A stretch of 64,000 nucleotides of DNA from Pantoea sp. SoEX. GTDB lineage: Bacteria; Pseudomonadota; Gammaproteobacteria; Enterobacterales; Enterobacteriaceae. Both the position numbers and the translations under genes were made by a program. A model generated the notes under the pieces. That model had not been told where the DNA came from, made no database searches, and saw only the letters and a list, made by a program, of their open reading frames with translations. The DNA lies in contig NZ_SZZT01000005.1 of NCBI RefSeq assembly GCF_009829945.1, positions 1 to 64,000 of the forward strand. Direction: 5' to 3'. Positions 1-8,083 of the stretch are shown piece after piece (within the stretch, counting starts at the first letter, position 1; every line of letters begins with the position of its first letter).

Positions 1-27
1 TAAAAATGTTTATAGTAAACATTTTTA
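1..27. terminator. Hairpin downstream of rnhA, probable terminator
   Basis: A perfect inverted repeat with 12-bp arms (TAAAAATGTTTA and TAAACATTTTTA) around a 3-base loop lies 13 bp beyond the rnhA stop codon. The arms are flanked by A and T runs, so it could end transcription in either direction. It would stop rnhA transcripts; the gene on its far side is outside the window. Confidence 0.55.
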
Positions 28-39
28 ATATTTATTTTA

Positions 40-501
40 TTAATTTTTATATCCTTTATCATGAAAAATAGGATTTTTTGCTGTTATTCGTGCTAGTATA
101 TCACAGCGATTATTTTCTGGATGATTTGAATGACTTTTTATCCATTCCCATTTTATTTTATGATAGTTGATGGCTGAATCAAGACGTTGCCAAAGATCAA
201 TATTTTTAACTTTAGTTTTATTAGATGTTTTCCAATTATGTTTTTTCCATTTATGTATCCAGCTGGTAATTCCACAACGTACATACTGACTATCTGTACT
301 TAATAATATATCATAGGGTTTTTTTAAAATTTCTAATGAAATAATAGTTGCCATAAGTTCCATGCGATTATTTGTAGTAAGATAATATCCGGCACTATAT
401 ATTTTTTCATGTATACCATATTTTAAAATAAAGGCGTATCCTCCTGGACCAGGATTCTTAATACAAGAACCATCAGTAAATATTTTTATTATTTTACACA
501 T
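40..501 (-). CDS. rnhA: Ribonuclease HI
   Basis: RNase HI cuts the RNA strand of RNA:DNA hybrids, removing R-loops and Okazaki primers in the cytoplasm. The 153-residue protein is close to the 155 of E. coli. The four acidic active-site positions are visible: Asp in FTDGSC near residue 10, Glu in NNRMEL near 48, Asp in STDSQY near 70 and Asp in NNRCDIL near 134. The gene diverges from dnaQ across a 46-bp spacer, the arrangement seen in E. coli, so the two must share a compact promoter region. It ends just before an inverted repeat likely to act as terminator. Confidence 0.97.
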   Translation of the reverse strand: MCKIIKIFTDGSCIKNPGPGGYAFILKYGIHEKIYSAGYYLTTNNRMELMATIISLEILKKPYDILLSTDSQYVRCGITSWIHKWKKHNWKTSNKTKVKNIDLWQRLDSAINYHKIKWEWIKSHSNHPENNRCDILARITAKNPIFHDKGYKN

Positions 502-547
502 TTTTATATACTCTAACTAAATTACCTAAAATGGAATTAATTTCGTA

Positions 548-1300
548 ATGAATAAAGATAATAATCGTCAAATATTTTTGGATACTGAGACTACCGGTAT
601 TAATAATACTGGAATTTATTATGAAGGTCATAGGATAATAGAAATAGGTGCCGTTGAAATAATTAATCGTCGTCCAACAGGTAATGATTTTCATAAATAT
701 TTAAATCCAAATAGATCAGTCAGTTATGAATCCTTTAAAATTCACGGTATTGCTAATGATTTTCTAATTAATAAACCAAACTTTAGTGAAATAGCCAAAG
801 AATTTCTTGATTATATTCGAGATGCTGAATTAATAATCCATAATGCTTCTTTTGATGTTGGTTTTATAAATTATGAACTAAGCAGACTAAAAATAGGCAT
901 AAAAAATATTGAAAATATTTGTCGTGTTACAGATAGTCTTGCAATGTCACGTAAAATGTTTCCTGGAAAAAAAAACAGTCTTGATGCTTTATGTTCTCGT
1001 TATAACATAGATAAGGAGAAACGTAAATTACATAGTGCAATTATAGATGCCAATATTTTATCTAAAGTATTTCTATTGATGACTAGTGGTCAAATCTCTT
1101 TGTCTTTTATGCAAAATAGAAATAATAAGAAAAATTATATTAAAAATTTTAAACGTATAGATAATATTACACCTTTAAGAGTTATAATGGCTGATAAAAA
1201 AGAAATATTAGCACATGAAACAAATCTGAATTTAGTAAAACAAAAAAAAGGTTTTTGCATGTGGATAGATAAATTCATGACAGAAATAATAAAAAAATAA
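548..1300 (+). CDS. dnaQ: DNA polymerase III epsilon subunit (proofreading exonuclease)
   Basis: DnaQ is the 3'-5' proofreading exonuclease of the replicative polymerase core, bound to the alpha and theta subunits. The 250-residue protein has the DEDDh exonuclease motifs: LDTETTG near residue 12, the IHNASFDVGF block in the middle and HSAIIDA near 160. The C-terminal alpha-binding tail is kept and carries about ten residues more than the E. coli protein (243 aa). Retention of an intact proofreading subunit in so A/T-rich a genome argues that the base bias is not caused by loss of proofreading. It is divergent from rnhA. Confidence 0.97.
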   Translation: MNKDNNRQIFLDTETTGINNTGIYYEGHRIIEIGAVEIINRRPTGNDFHKYLNPNRSVSYESFKIHGIANDFLINKPNFSEIAKEFLDYIRDAELIIHNASFDVGFINYELSRLKIGIKNIENICRVTDSLAMSRKMFPGKKNSLDALCSRYNIDKEKRKLHSAIIDANILSKVFLLMTSGQISLSFMQNRNNKKNYIKNFKRIDNITPLRVIMADKKEILAHETNLNLVKQKKGFCMWIDKFMTEIIKK

Positions 1301-1621
1301 ATAATGATTTTATTTTATTAAATACCTTAATTAAGGTCATTATATTGAGTAAGATTATATTTTAATATAAAGTATTATTTAATATTTTATAAAAGTTTTT
1401 ATGTATATATTAATAATTAATTTAAATCCAATGTAATCAATAAGAATTTCTACTATCTTAATCTAATCTAGACAATCATAACTTAAAAAATATTTTCATA
1501 TATAGTTTTACTTTCAAATATATCAATAATATTTAAATCAAACTCATATAATCTTATTTTTTTCATTAGATAAATCACTCTAATTAATTTAGTAATTTTT
1601 AAATTCAGGAGCGTAAAAATC
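1301..1621. other. Intergenic, no gene recognised
   Basis: This A/T-rich spacer separates dnaQ from the hpx module. In E. coli a tRNA-Asp gene follows dnaQ; I see no tRNA-like cloverleaf here. A 14-bp palindrome, ACCTTAATTAAGGT, at 1324-1337 could be a weak terminator for dnaQ but lacks a clear T run. A good ribosome site (AGGAG) lies 10 bases before hpxA. Confidence 0.5.
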
Positions 1622-2356
1622 ATGAAATTTATTCAAGTAATAAATCCAAATACTACTACATCAATTAATAATATAATTAATCGATCAATTCAGAGAGTTA
1701 AATCAGATCATACTAATATTTCAATAACTTCTCCAGCTAAAGGAGGCATATCAGCAATAGAAGGAAATTTTGATGGAACTATTGCTGCTATGGGTATATT
1801 AGAACAAATAAAAATTGGAAAATCTCAAGGTGCTGTTGGGCATATCATAGCTTGTTTTGGTGATCCAGGTTTACTTGCCGCGCGTGAAATAAGTATAGCA
1901 CCTGTAATTGGAATGGCTGAAGCAGCCATGCATATTGCTACTTTATTGTCAACTAAATTTTCTATAATAACTACATTACCTCGCGCTTCATTTATTATAC
2001 GACAATTAGTACAACAATATGGAATGACAAATTATTGTGCTTCTATAAGAAATATTAATTGTTCAGTTTTAGAATTAGCAAATAATAAAAAAATATTAAA
2101 AGAAAATATATTTCAATGTTGTCTGGAATCTAAAAATAAAGATGGTATTGGAGCTATTATATTAGGTTGTGCTGCTATGTCTGATTTAGCACCTTTATTA
2201 ACTCAAGAACTTAAGCTTCCAGTTATAGACGGTATTAGTGCTGCAGTTACCTTAGTTGAATTGCTGATTAAATTAGGATTAAGTACTAGTAAACATGGCG
2301 ATTTCAGTTTTCCTTCAAAACAGGAGATTTCTGGCATATTTCAATACCTAAATTAA
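1622..2356 (+). CDS. hpxA: Allantoin racemase (Asp/Glu racemase superfamily)
   Basis: HpxA interconverts the two enantiomers of allantoin so that all of it can enter the stereospecific allantoinase. The 244-residue protein begins with the typical IQVINPNTT segment and has the two catalytic cysteines of the Asp/Glu/hydantoin racemase fold, Cys78 in ACFGDPG and Cys183 in LGCAAMSDL. The start is supported by an AGGAG site 10 bases upstream. It precedes hpxB by 31 bp, so the pair is probably one operon, as in the Klebsiella hpxAB(C) cluster. A hydantoin racemase role is the alternative, but the neighbours make allantoin far more likely. Confidence 0.9.
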   Translation: MKFIQVINPNTTTSINNIINRSIQRVKSDHTNISITSPAKGGISAIEGNFDGTIAAMGILEQIKIGKSQGAVGHIIACFGDPGLLAAREISIAPVIGMAEAAMHIATLLSTKFSIITTLPRASFIIRQLVQQYGMTNYCASIRNINCSVLELANNKKILKENIFQCCLESKNKDGIGAIILGCAAMSDLAPLLTQELKLPVIDGISAAVTLVELLIKLGLSTSKHGDFSFPSKQEISGIFQYLN

Positions 2357-2387
2357 ATTATATAATATTAATGGTGATAAATTTAAA

Positions 2388-3311
2388 ATGAATATTATTA
2401 AAAATTATCCTCGTGATTTAATTGGATATGGTTCTAATCCGCCTCATGCTAATTGGCCTAAAAATGCTTATATAGCAATACAATTTGTTTTAAATTATGA
2501 AGAAGGAGCAGAAAGTCATATACTTAATGGTGACAAATATTCCGAAAAATTCCTTTCTGATCTTATTGATACTGATGTTTATCCAAATCGTCATATGTCT
2601 ATTGATTCTCTTTATGAATATGGTTCTCGTGTTGGATTTTGGCGTATTCATAATGAATTTCAAAAAAGAAAATTACCGCTTACAATTTTTGGAGTATCTA
2701 TAGCACTAGCTAAAAATCCTGAAATAGTTAAAGCTATAAAACAAGCTAATTATGATGTAGTTAATCATGGATTGCGTTGGATTAACTATCAAACTATAGA
2801 TATTGAAACAGAACGCAATCATATGCAAAAATCTATATCACTATATTACGATTTGTTTGGTAAATTTCCTACTGGTTGGTATACTGGAAGAGATAGTCCG
2901 AATACACGTAATATACTTATAGAACAAGGTGGATTTACATATGATAGTGATTATTATGGAGATGATTTACCTTTTTGGATATACATGAAATCCAGTAATA
3001 GTATTTTAAAGAAACATCTGATCATTCCATATACCCTTGAATGCAACGATATGCGTTTTGCATTGCCTCAAGGATTTAATACGGCAGAACATTTCTTTAT
3101 TTATCTTAGAGATACATTTGATATTCTTTATGAAGAAGGCAAAATTTCCCCAAAAATGATGTCAATAGGCATGCATTGTAGACTATTAGGACGACCAGGG
3201 AAATTTTGTGCGTTAAAAAAATTTCTTGATTATATACAAGAATATAATAACATATGGATTTGTACTCGCCAACAAATTGCCGATCATTGGGTAAATAAAC
3301 ATCCTGATTAA
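2388..3311 (+). CDS. hpxB: Allantoinase, polysaccharide-deacetylase family (PuuE type)
   Basis: This enzyme hydrolyses the allantoin ring to allantoate in the cytoplasm. It belongs to the PuuE family of metal-independent allantoinases built on the polysaccharide-deacetylase fold, not to the amidohydrolase AllB family. Visible signatures are the N-terminal YPRDLIGYG segment, VNYEEGAE-like sequence (here VLNYEEGAES) and the GWYTGRDSPNTR block in the middle of the 307-residue chain; length is typical. It follows hpxA closely and converges with hpxY. No allantoin permease gene (hpxC in Klebsiella) follows, so uptake must rely on another transporter or on diffusion. Confidence 0.9.
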   Translation: MNIIKNYPRDLIGYGSNPPHANWPKNAYIAIQFVLNYEEGAESHILNGDKYSEKFLSDLIDTDVYPNRHMSIDSLYEYGSRVGFWRIHNEFQKRKLPLTIFGVSIALAKNPEIVKAIKQANYDVVNHGLRWINYQTIDIETERNHMQKSISLYYDLFGKFPTGWYTGRDSPNTRNILIEQGGFTYDSDYYGDDLPFWIYMKSSNSILKKHLIIPYTLECNDMRFALPQGFNTAEHFFIYLRDTFDILYEEGKISPKMMSIGMHCRLLGRPGKFCALKKFLDYIQEYNNIWICTRQQIADHWVNKHPD

Positions 3312-3384
3312 TACAGTTGATTTTGTTATTATAGTCAATTATTATTTTGGTTATATTTAGGTAGTCAATCATATAAAATATATT

Positions 3385-4782
3385 TTATGTATCCAGTATA
3401 CTGATTTGAGGCATGGTTAATCCTTTTTTTTCTAAAATATATGCAGCATGTAACGTAATGTCTTCTCTAAATGGAGCAGCAATAAGCTGAATACCTATTG
3501 GTAATCCATTTTTTGTTCTAAATGGTACAGTACAAACAGGTAATCCTAGAAAAGAAATTGGTTGTGTTAACATTCCAAGACTAGATTTAGCTGGTAAATC
3601 GTTACTATTAACAGAAATTTTTTGTTGACCTATAGTAATTGCACTACACGGTGTTGCAGGAGCTATTAATATATCAAATTTTTTAAAAAGAGGTAATACT
3701 TGTTTTTGAAAATGACGACGAAACCGTTGTGCTTGTATATACCAATTACCAGGCATTATAGCTCCAGCTAATAAACGCTCTCTTGAATTACATTCAAATT
3801 TCTCTGGTATTTGACGCAGTGCAGGTAAATATTGATTCCCACTCTCTCCTGCTGTTATTATAAATGCAGCAGAACGAGCTAATTCAGCTTCTGGAATTAC
3901 AATTTCATCATTTGCCTGCAGAGCTTTTCCTGCAATATTTATTACATTTTTAGCTTCTTCATTACACCAATGTGAAAAAAAACCTCCAAGTAAAGCACAT
4001 CTTAATGCATTAACTTCACTATTCAAATGTAGTAAAGTTTTAGTTACAGGAAAATCTGCTTGAAATGGATCTGTAAAATCTCTTCCTTGTATATAATCAT
4101 ATACTAATGATAAATCTTCTACTCTACGTGCAAATAAACCAATATGATCAAGACTATGTGAAAAAGTATGTATTCCACTACGAGATAATCTACCAAATGT
4201 TGGTTTTAAACCGAAAATACCACATAATGAAGCTGGTACCCTAACTGAACCATTTGTATCGGTACCTAGCGAAAAATGAATTAAACCAGCTGCTACTGCT
4301 GCTGCTGAACCACCAGAAGAACCACCAGCTATTCTTGTTAAATCATGGGGATTATGTGTAGTACCATAATAACTATTTTCAGTAGTAAATCCATATGCGT
4401 AGGCATCCATATTTAGCATTCCCGAAAGAATAGCTCCTAATTGAGATAATTTAGATATAACCCAAGCATCATTTTTAGCTATAGGACGTCCAATAAATAT
4501 GCTAGATCCTGATATTGTAGTAAATCCACTAACGTCAAACAAGTTCTTAACAGCATAAGGAATTCCTGATAGAGGTGTTAATTGTTCGCCTCTATGTTTT
4601 TTTTTATCTATTATACTTGCTTCTTTCAACATACGTTCTACAGTAACTTCAGTCCAAGCATTTAATTTAGGGTTATACTTTTTAATCATATCGATAGTTT
4701 TATTTGCAATCTCTTTTACACTTATATCACCCTTTTTAATTGCTTGATTTAAATTTAAAATTGACATATCACTTAGCTTCAT
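3385..4782 (-). CDS. hpxY: Amidase-signature hydrolase, AtzE/HpxY type
   Basis: The 465-residue protein is an amidase-signature hydrolase with the full Ser-cisSer-Lys triad: Lys79 in YAVKNLF, Ser155 in the GGSSGGS motif and Ser179 in TNGSVRVP. It resembles AtzE (1-carboxybiuret hydrolase of s-triazine degradation) and HpxY of the Klebsiella purine cluster. Its start overlaps the end of hpxX by 4 bp (ATGA), so the two are translationally coupled; in AtzE-AtzG the small protein is a required partner subunit. The exact substrate of HpxY is not established to my knowledge; an oxalurate-like carbamoyl amide is a reasonable inference here. Confidence 0.85.
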   Translation of the reverse strand: MKLSDMSILNLNQAIKKGDISVKEIANKTIDMIKKYNPKLNAWTEVTVERMLKEASIIDKKKHRGEQLTPLSGIPYAVKNLFDVSGFTTISGSSIFIGRPIAKNDAWVISKLSQLGAILSGMLNMDAYAYGFTTENSYYGTTHNPHDLTRIAGGSSGGSAAAVAAGLIHFSLGTDTNGSVRVPASLCGIFGLKPTFGRLSRSGIHTFSHSLDHIGLFARRVEDLSLVYDYIQGRDFTDPFQADFPVTKTLLHLNSEVNALRCALLGGFFSHWCNEEAKNVINIAGKALQANDEIVIPEAELARSAAFIITAGESGNQYLPALRQIPEKFECNSRERLLAGAIMPGNWYIQAQRFRRHFQKQVLPLFKKFDILIAPATPCSAITIGQQKISVNSNDLPAKSSLGMLTQPISFLGLPVCTVPFRTKNGLPIGIQLIAAPFREDITLHAAYILEKKGLTMPQISILDT

Positions 4783-4964
4783 GCTTTATAAACTCCTGCT
4801 ATAGATAAACGTTCTTCTAATGGAAATGCCATCAAAGGTGTAGCAATATCAGAAAGATATTTTATTTGTATTGCCAATTCTAAACGACTTGCTTGATTTA
4901 AATTTAAATTCATTACTTTTTCTATTTGCATTATATAATTTTGCCAATTAATTTCATTATTCAT
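4779..4964 (-). CDS. hpxX: Small amidase-partner subunit, AtzG/HpxX type (DUF4089)
   Basis: This 61-residue protein is predicted to be the small partner of the HpxY amidase, as GatC is for GatA or AtzG for AtzE. It is mainly helical, with a conserved-looking C-terminal segment (MAFPLEERL) of the kind found in DUF4089 proteins. It lies between hpxW (14 bp upstream) and hpxY (4-bp overlap), exactly the HpxW-X-Y order of Klebsiella. The small size makes sequence evidence thin, but the position and overlap are strong support. No homologue of the fourth Klebsiella gene, hpxZ, is present next to it. Confidence 0.8.
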   Translation of the reverse strand: MNNEINWQNYIMQIEKVMNLNLNQASRLELAIQIKYLSDIATPLMAFPLEERLSIAGVYKA

Positions 4965-4978
4965 TATTAATCCTATTA

Positions 4979-6583
4979 TTAAAATCCGTTTGCACTTCCA
5001 TTACAACGAGGATCACTAGCCCCTTCTATCATACCATTGCCATGACGTACTATAGCACCAGCATGACCTACTTCTTCACTAAATTCAGGCAATATTTCTA
5101 CTTTATGTCCAATACAATATAATTTTTTTATAATCTCTAATTCAAATCTTTTTTCAAGTTTTAAAGAATCAGAAGATTCTCCCCAAGTTCTTCCAAATAT
5201 CCACCTTGGCATAGTTATTGATTTTTGAAGAGGTATTTTTTGAATAGCATACCTTGTAAAAATGGCTGCTTGAATTTGTGGTTGTCCATCACCACCCATA
5301 GAACCATAAACCATAATTCGATTATCTGTTAATCTAGCAGCAGCTGGATTTAATGTATTAAATGGTTTTTTACCAGGAGATAACGATAAAATATGTTTTG
5401 GATTTAGACTGAAAGCAACACCACGATTATGCCAAACGATACCAGTATTTGGAATTACCACTCCGCTGCCAAATTCATAATAGATACTCTGAATAAATGA
5501 TACAGCTAAACCGTTTTTATCTATAGCACCCATCCATACAGTATCGCTAGGACCATATCCTAAATTTTTTAAAGTTAAAGCTTTTTTATCATTTATTTGA
5601 TTAGCTAATCGTATAAAATTTTCTTTATTAAGTAAATCTTGTAAGTTTGTAGAAATATATTGGGAATCTGTAATATATTTATTTCGTAATAAAAAAGATT
5701 GTTTTGTAGCTTCTACTATGCGATGTATAGTCTGTACCTTATCTGCATTAGCCATATCTAACTGATCAATGATACCTAAAATCAATAAAGATGCCATTCC
5801 TTGTGTTGGTTGTGTTGTATTCCAAATATCTCCTAAACTATGAGTAATATGTAATGGTTTATATCTGTAAGCTTTATGTTTTTGGAGATCTTGAATAGTA
5901 ATAGGTATTTTAATTAATGACATTTGTCTTGCTAAATAATTGGCAAAATTGCCTCTATAAAAAGTTTCTATACCTTCTTCAGCTAATTGTTTTAATGTTT
6001 TTGCCAATTCTTTTTGCACAAATATACTACCTAATGCTGGTATCTTTCCTTTAGTTAAAAAAGTAGAAGCAAAACCTGGTTGATCCTTTAATTCTGCTAT
6101 TTTGGTTTTAGTGGCTTCATACTGAGATTGAGAAACTGGCACTCCATTCATAGCATACATAATTGCATCTTCCAATAGACGCTTTAGTGACATTGATGAG
6201 GGCTTGCCATCTACTTTTAATTCTTCAGAAATACATAAAGCTTCTTGCCAACCACTTAATGTGCCAGCTACAGTTAAAGCAGCTTTTGAACCACGATGTG
6301 GAATTACCAATTCATTTTTATAAAAATCAAAATTAGCCAGAGAACCTGCAGCGCCACTAGCATCAATAGCTATGGGATTTCTTCCATTAGGTGGAACAAT
6401 TAACCAAAAACCATCACCTCCTAATCCGTTCATGTGAGGGTAAACAACTGCTATAGTTGCAGCAGCTGCAACTATAGCTTCAATTGCATTGCCGCCCTCT
6501 TTCAATATCGATAATGCTGTTTCACTTGCTAGGTGGTGCGGTGTTACCACCATACCTGATAATGCCATATTACTATAGATCAT
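4979..6583 (-). CDS. hpxW: Ntn-hydrolase of the gamma-glutamyltransferase family, probable oxamate amidohydrolase
   Basis: HpxW of Klebsiella hydrolyses oxamate to oxalate and ammonia. The 534-residue chain has the gamma-glutamyltransferase fold pattern, with a large N-terminal part and a self-cleavage site. Thr348, in the sequence PSDTVWMGAIDKNG, is at the position of the N-terminal nucleophile that is released by autocleavage, and the GDGQPQIQAA stretch near the C-terminus is typical of HpxW-type members. There is no signal peptide, unlike periplasmic gamma-glutamyltransferase, which fits a cytoplasmic catabolic role. It is the first gene of a likely hpxW-hpxX-hpxY operon, divergent from hpxJ. 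Confidence 0.85.
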   Translation of the reverse strand: MIYSNMALSGMVVTPHHLASETALSILKEGGNAIEAIVAAAATIAVVYPHMNGLGGDGFWLIVPPNGRNPIAIDASGAAGSLANFDFYKNELVIPHRGSKAALTVAGTLSGWQEALCISEELKVDGKPSSMSLKRLLEDAIMYAMNGVPVSQSQYEATKTKIAELKDQPGFASTFLTKGKIPALGSIFVQKELAKTLKQLAEEGIETFYRGNFANYLARQMSLIKIPITIQDLQKHKAYRYKPLHITHSLGDIWNTTQPTQGMASLLILGIIDQLDMANADKVQTIHRIVEATKQSFLLRNKYITDSQYISTNLQDLLNKENFIRLANQINDKKALTLKNLGYGPSDTVWMGAIDKNGLAVSFIQSIYYEFGSGVVIPNTGIVWHNRGVAFSLNPKHILSLSPGKKPFNTLNPAAARLTDNRIMVYGSMGGDGQPQIQAAIFTRYAIQKIPLQKSITMPRWIFGRTWGESSDSLKLEKRFELEIIKKLYCIGHKVEILPEFSEEVGHAGAIVRHGNGMIEGASDPRCNGSANGF

Positions 6584-6679
6584 TATTTTTTATTTGATAA
6601 AATGATTAATATACTTACTTTAAACTAAAAAACGTTTTATTTGAAGATAATATCTAGTAATAATCATGGATTATTTTAT

Positions 6680-6710
6680 ATAAATTTGTTATTTACTAAA
6701 ACAAATTTAT
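6680..6710. promoter_or_regulatory. Inverted repeat between hpxW and hpxJ, possible operator
   Basis: Perfect 11-bp arms ATAAATTTGTT and AACAAATTTAT are separated by nine bases, in the 255-bp region from which hpxWXY and hpxJK diverge. The dyad is long enough for a dimeric regulator and its position suits control of both operons. It could also be chance symmetry in A/T-rich DNA. No regulator gene such as Klebsiella hpxR or hpxU is in the window. Confidence 0.3.
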
Positions 6711-6838
6711 TCTTAATAATTCATTTGTTAAAGATAATATTATGCTTTAACTTATTAGATATTTAGATATATTGATAGTTTTTATTTTTTAAATAATTAA
6801 TGCTTATTGATAATAAATATTTCATAGGAACTAATAAT

Positions 6839-8083
6839 ATGGATATTAGTAAATATCAGCAAATTAATCCACCACATCGTTTATTGATGGGACCTGGACC
6901 TATAAATGCAGATCCACGTGTTCTACGTGCTATGTCAGCTCAATTGATAGGTCAATATGATCCTGATATGACCAATTATATGAATGAAGTTATGATACTT
7001 TATCGTAATTTATTTAAGACTAAAAATCGCTGGACTTTATTAATAAATGGAACTTCAAGAGCAGGTATTGAATCTATTCTATTATCAATAATTCATCCTG
7101 GAGATATAGTATTGGTATTAGTCTTTGGGAGATTTGGCTATTTATTATGCGAAATTGCCCGTAGGTGTCGTGCAGTAGTTAATACTATAATAGTTCCTTG
7201 GGGTGAAATAGTTGAACCAGATAAAGTAGAAGATGCCATAAAAAAAATCAAACCAAAGTTACTGCTCACTGTGCATGGAGATACATCTACTACTATGCTT
7301 CAACCACTAGAAGACATTGGTAATATATGTACAAAATATGATGTTCTATTTTATACTGATGCTACTGCATCATTAGGGGGTAATAAATTAGAAACTGATA
7401 TATGGAAGTTAGATATTGTTTCAGCAGGAATGCAAAAATGTCTTGGAGGACCTTCAGGCACTTCACCTATTACTATAAGTTCTAAAACAGAAAAAATAAT
7501 TAGAAATCGTAGTTGTGTAGAAGAAGGAATAAGAACTGAAGAACATAAAAACGGTTGTAACGAAATGATATACTCTAATTATTTTGATCTTGGGATGATC
7601 ATTGACTATTGGGGTCCACAACGTCTAAATCACCATACTGAAGCTACTACAGCTTTATATGGAGCTCGAGAGTGTGCACGCATTATTTTACAAGAAGGAT
7701 TAGATAAAAGTATTTTACGTCATCAAATTCATGGTGAAGCTATGTTACAAGGAATCAAAGGAATGGGATTAGAAATTTTTGGTAACGTTAATTATAAAAT
7801 GAATAATATTTTAGGAGTTATAATTCCTCGTAATATTAATGGCAATCAAGTAAGAAAATTAATGTTGGAAGATTTTGGAATTGAAATAGGTACGTCTTTT
7901 GGTCCATTAGAAGGAAAAATTTGGCGTATTGGTACTATGGGATATAATGCTCGCAAAGATTGTGTTATGCAAACATTATCAGCATTAGAAATGGTATTAA
8001 ATCATCTTGGTTATAAAACTATACAAGGAGTTGCATTACAGACTGTTTGGAACTATTATGAGAAAATAAATTATGTTAGATAG
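6839..8083 (+). CDS. hpxJ: (S)-ureidoglycine-glyoxylate aminotransferase
   Basis: HpxJ (PucG family) moves the amino group of unstable ureidoglycine onto glyoxylate, giving glycine and oxalurate. It is a class V PLP aminotransferase; from the upstream in-frame ATG at 6800 the PLP lysine is residue 213 in SAGMQKCLGGPSG, with the LLMGPGPINADPRVL segment near the N-terminus. I place the start at 6839 because an AGGAAC site lies 9 bases before it and the resulting 414 residues match the family; the 6800 ATG has no ribosome site and adds 13 unaligned residues. Its end overlaps hpxK by 11 bp, so the two are co-translated. Confidence 0.9.
   Translation: MDISKYQQINPPHRLLMGPGPINADPRVLRAMSAQLIGQYDPDMTNYMNEVMILYRNLFKTKNRWTLLINGTSRAGIESILLSIIHPGDIVLVLVFGRFGYLLCEIARRCRAVVNTIIVPWGEIVEPDKVEDAIKKIKPKLLLTVHGDTSTTMLQPLEDIGNICTKYDVLFYTDATASLGGNKLETDIWKLDIVSAGMQKCLGGPSGTSPITISSKTEKIIRNRSCVEEGIRTEEHKNGCNEMIYSNYFDLGMIIDYWGPQRLNHHTEATTALYGARECARIILQEGLDKSILRHQIHGEAMLQGIKGMGLEIFGNVNYKMNNILGVIIPRNINGNQVRKLMLEDFGIEIGTSFGPLEGKIWRIGTMGYNARKDCVMQTLSALEMVLNHLGYKTIQGVALQTVWNYYEKINYVR

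Noticed and set aside
1324..1337. Palindrome ACCTTAATTAAGGT as a terminator of dnaQ
   Set aside because: Only five paired bases remain if a four-base loop is left, and no T run follows; chance is likely in this composition.
3106..3372. Minus-strand frame overlapping the end of hpxB
   Set aside because: Composition is that of random A/T-rich DNA, it has no ribosome site and overlaps conserved hpxB sequence.
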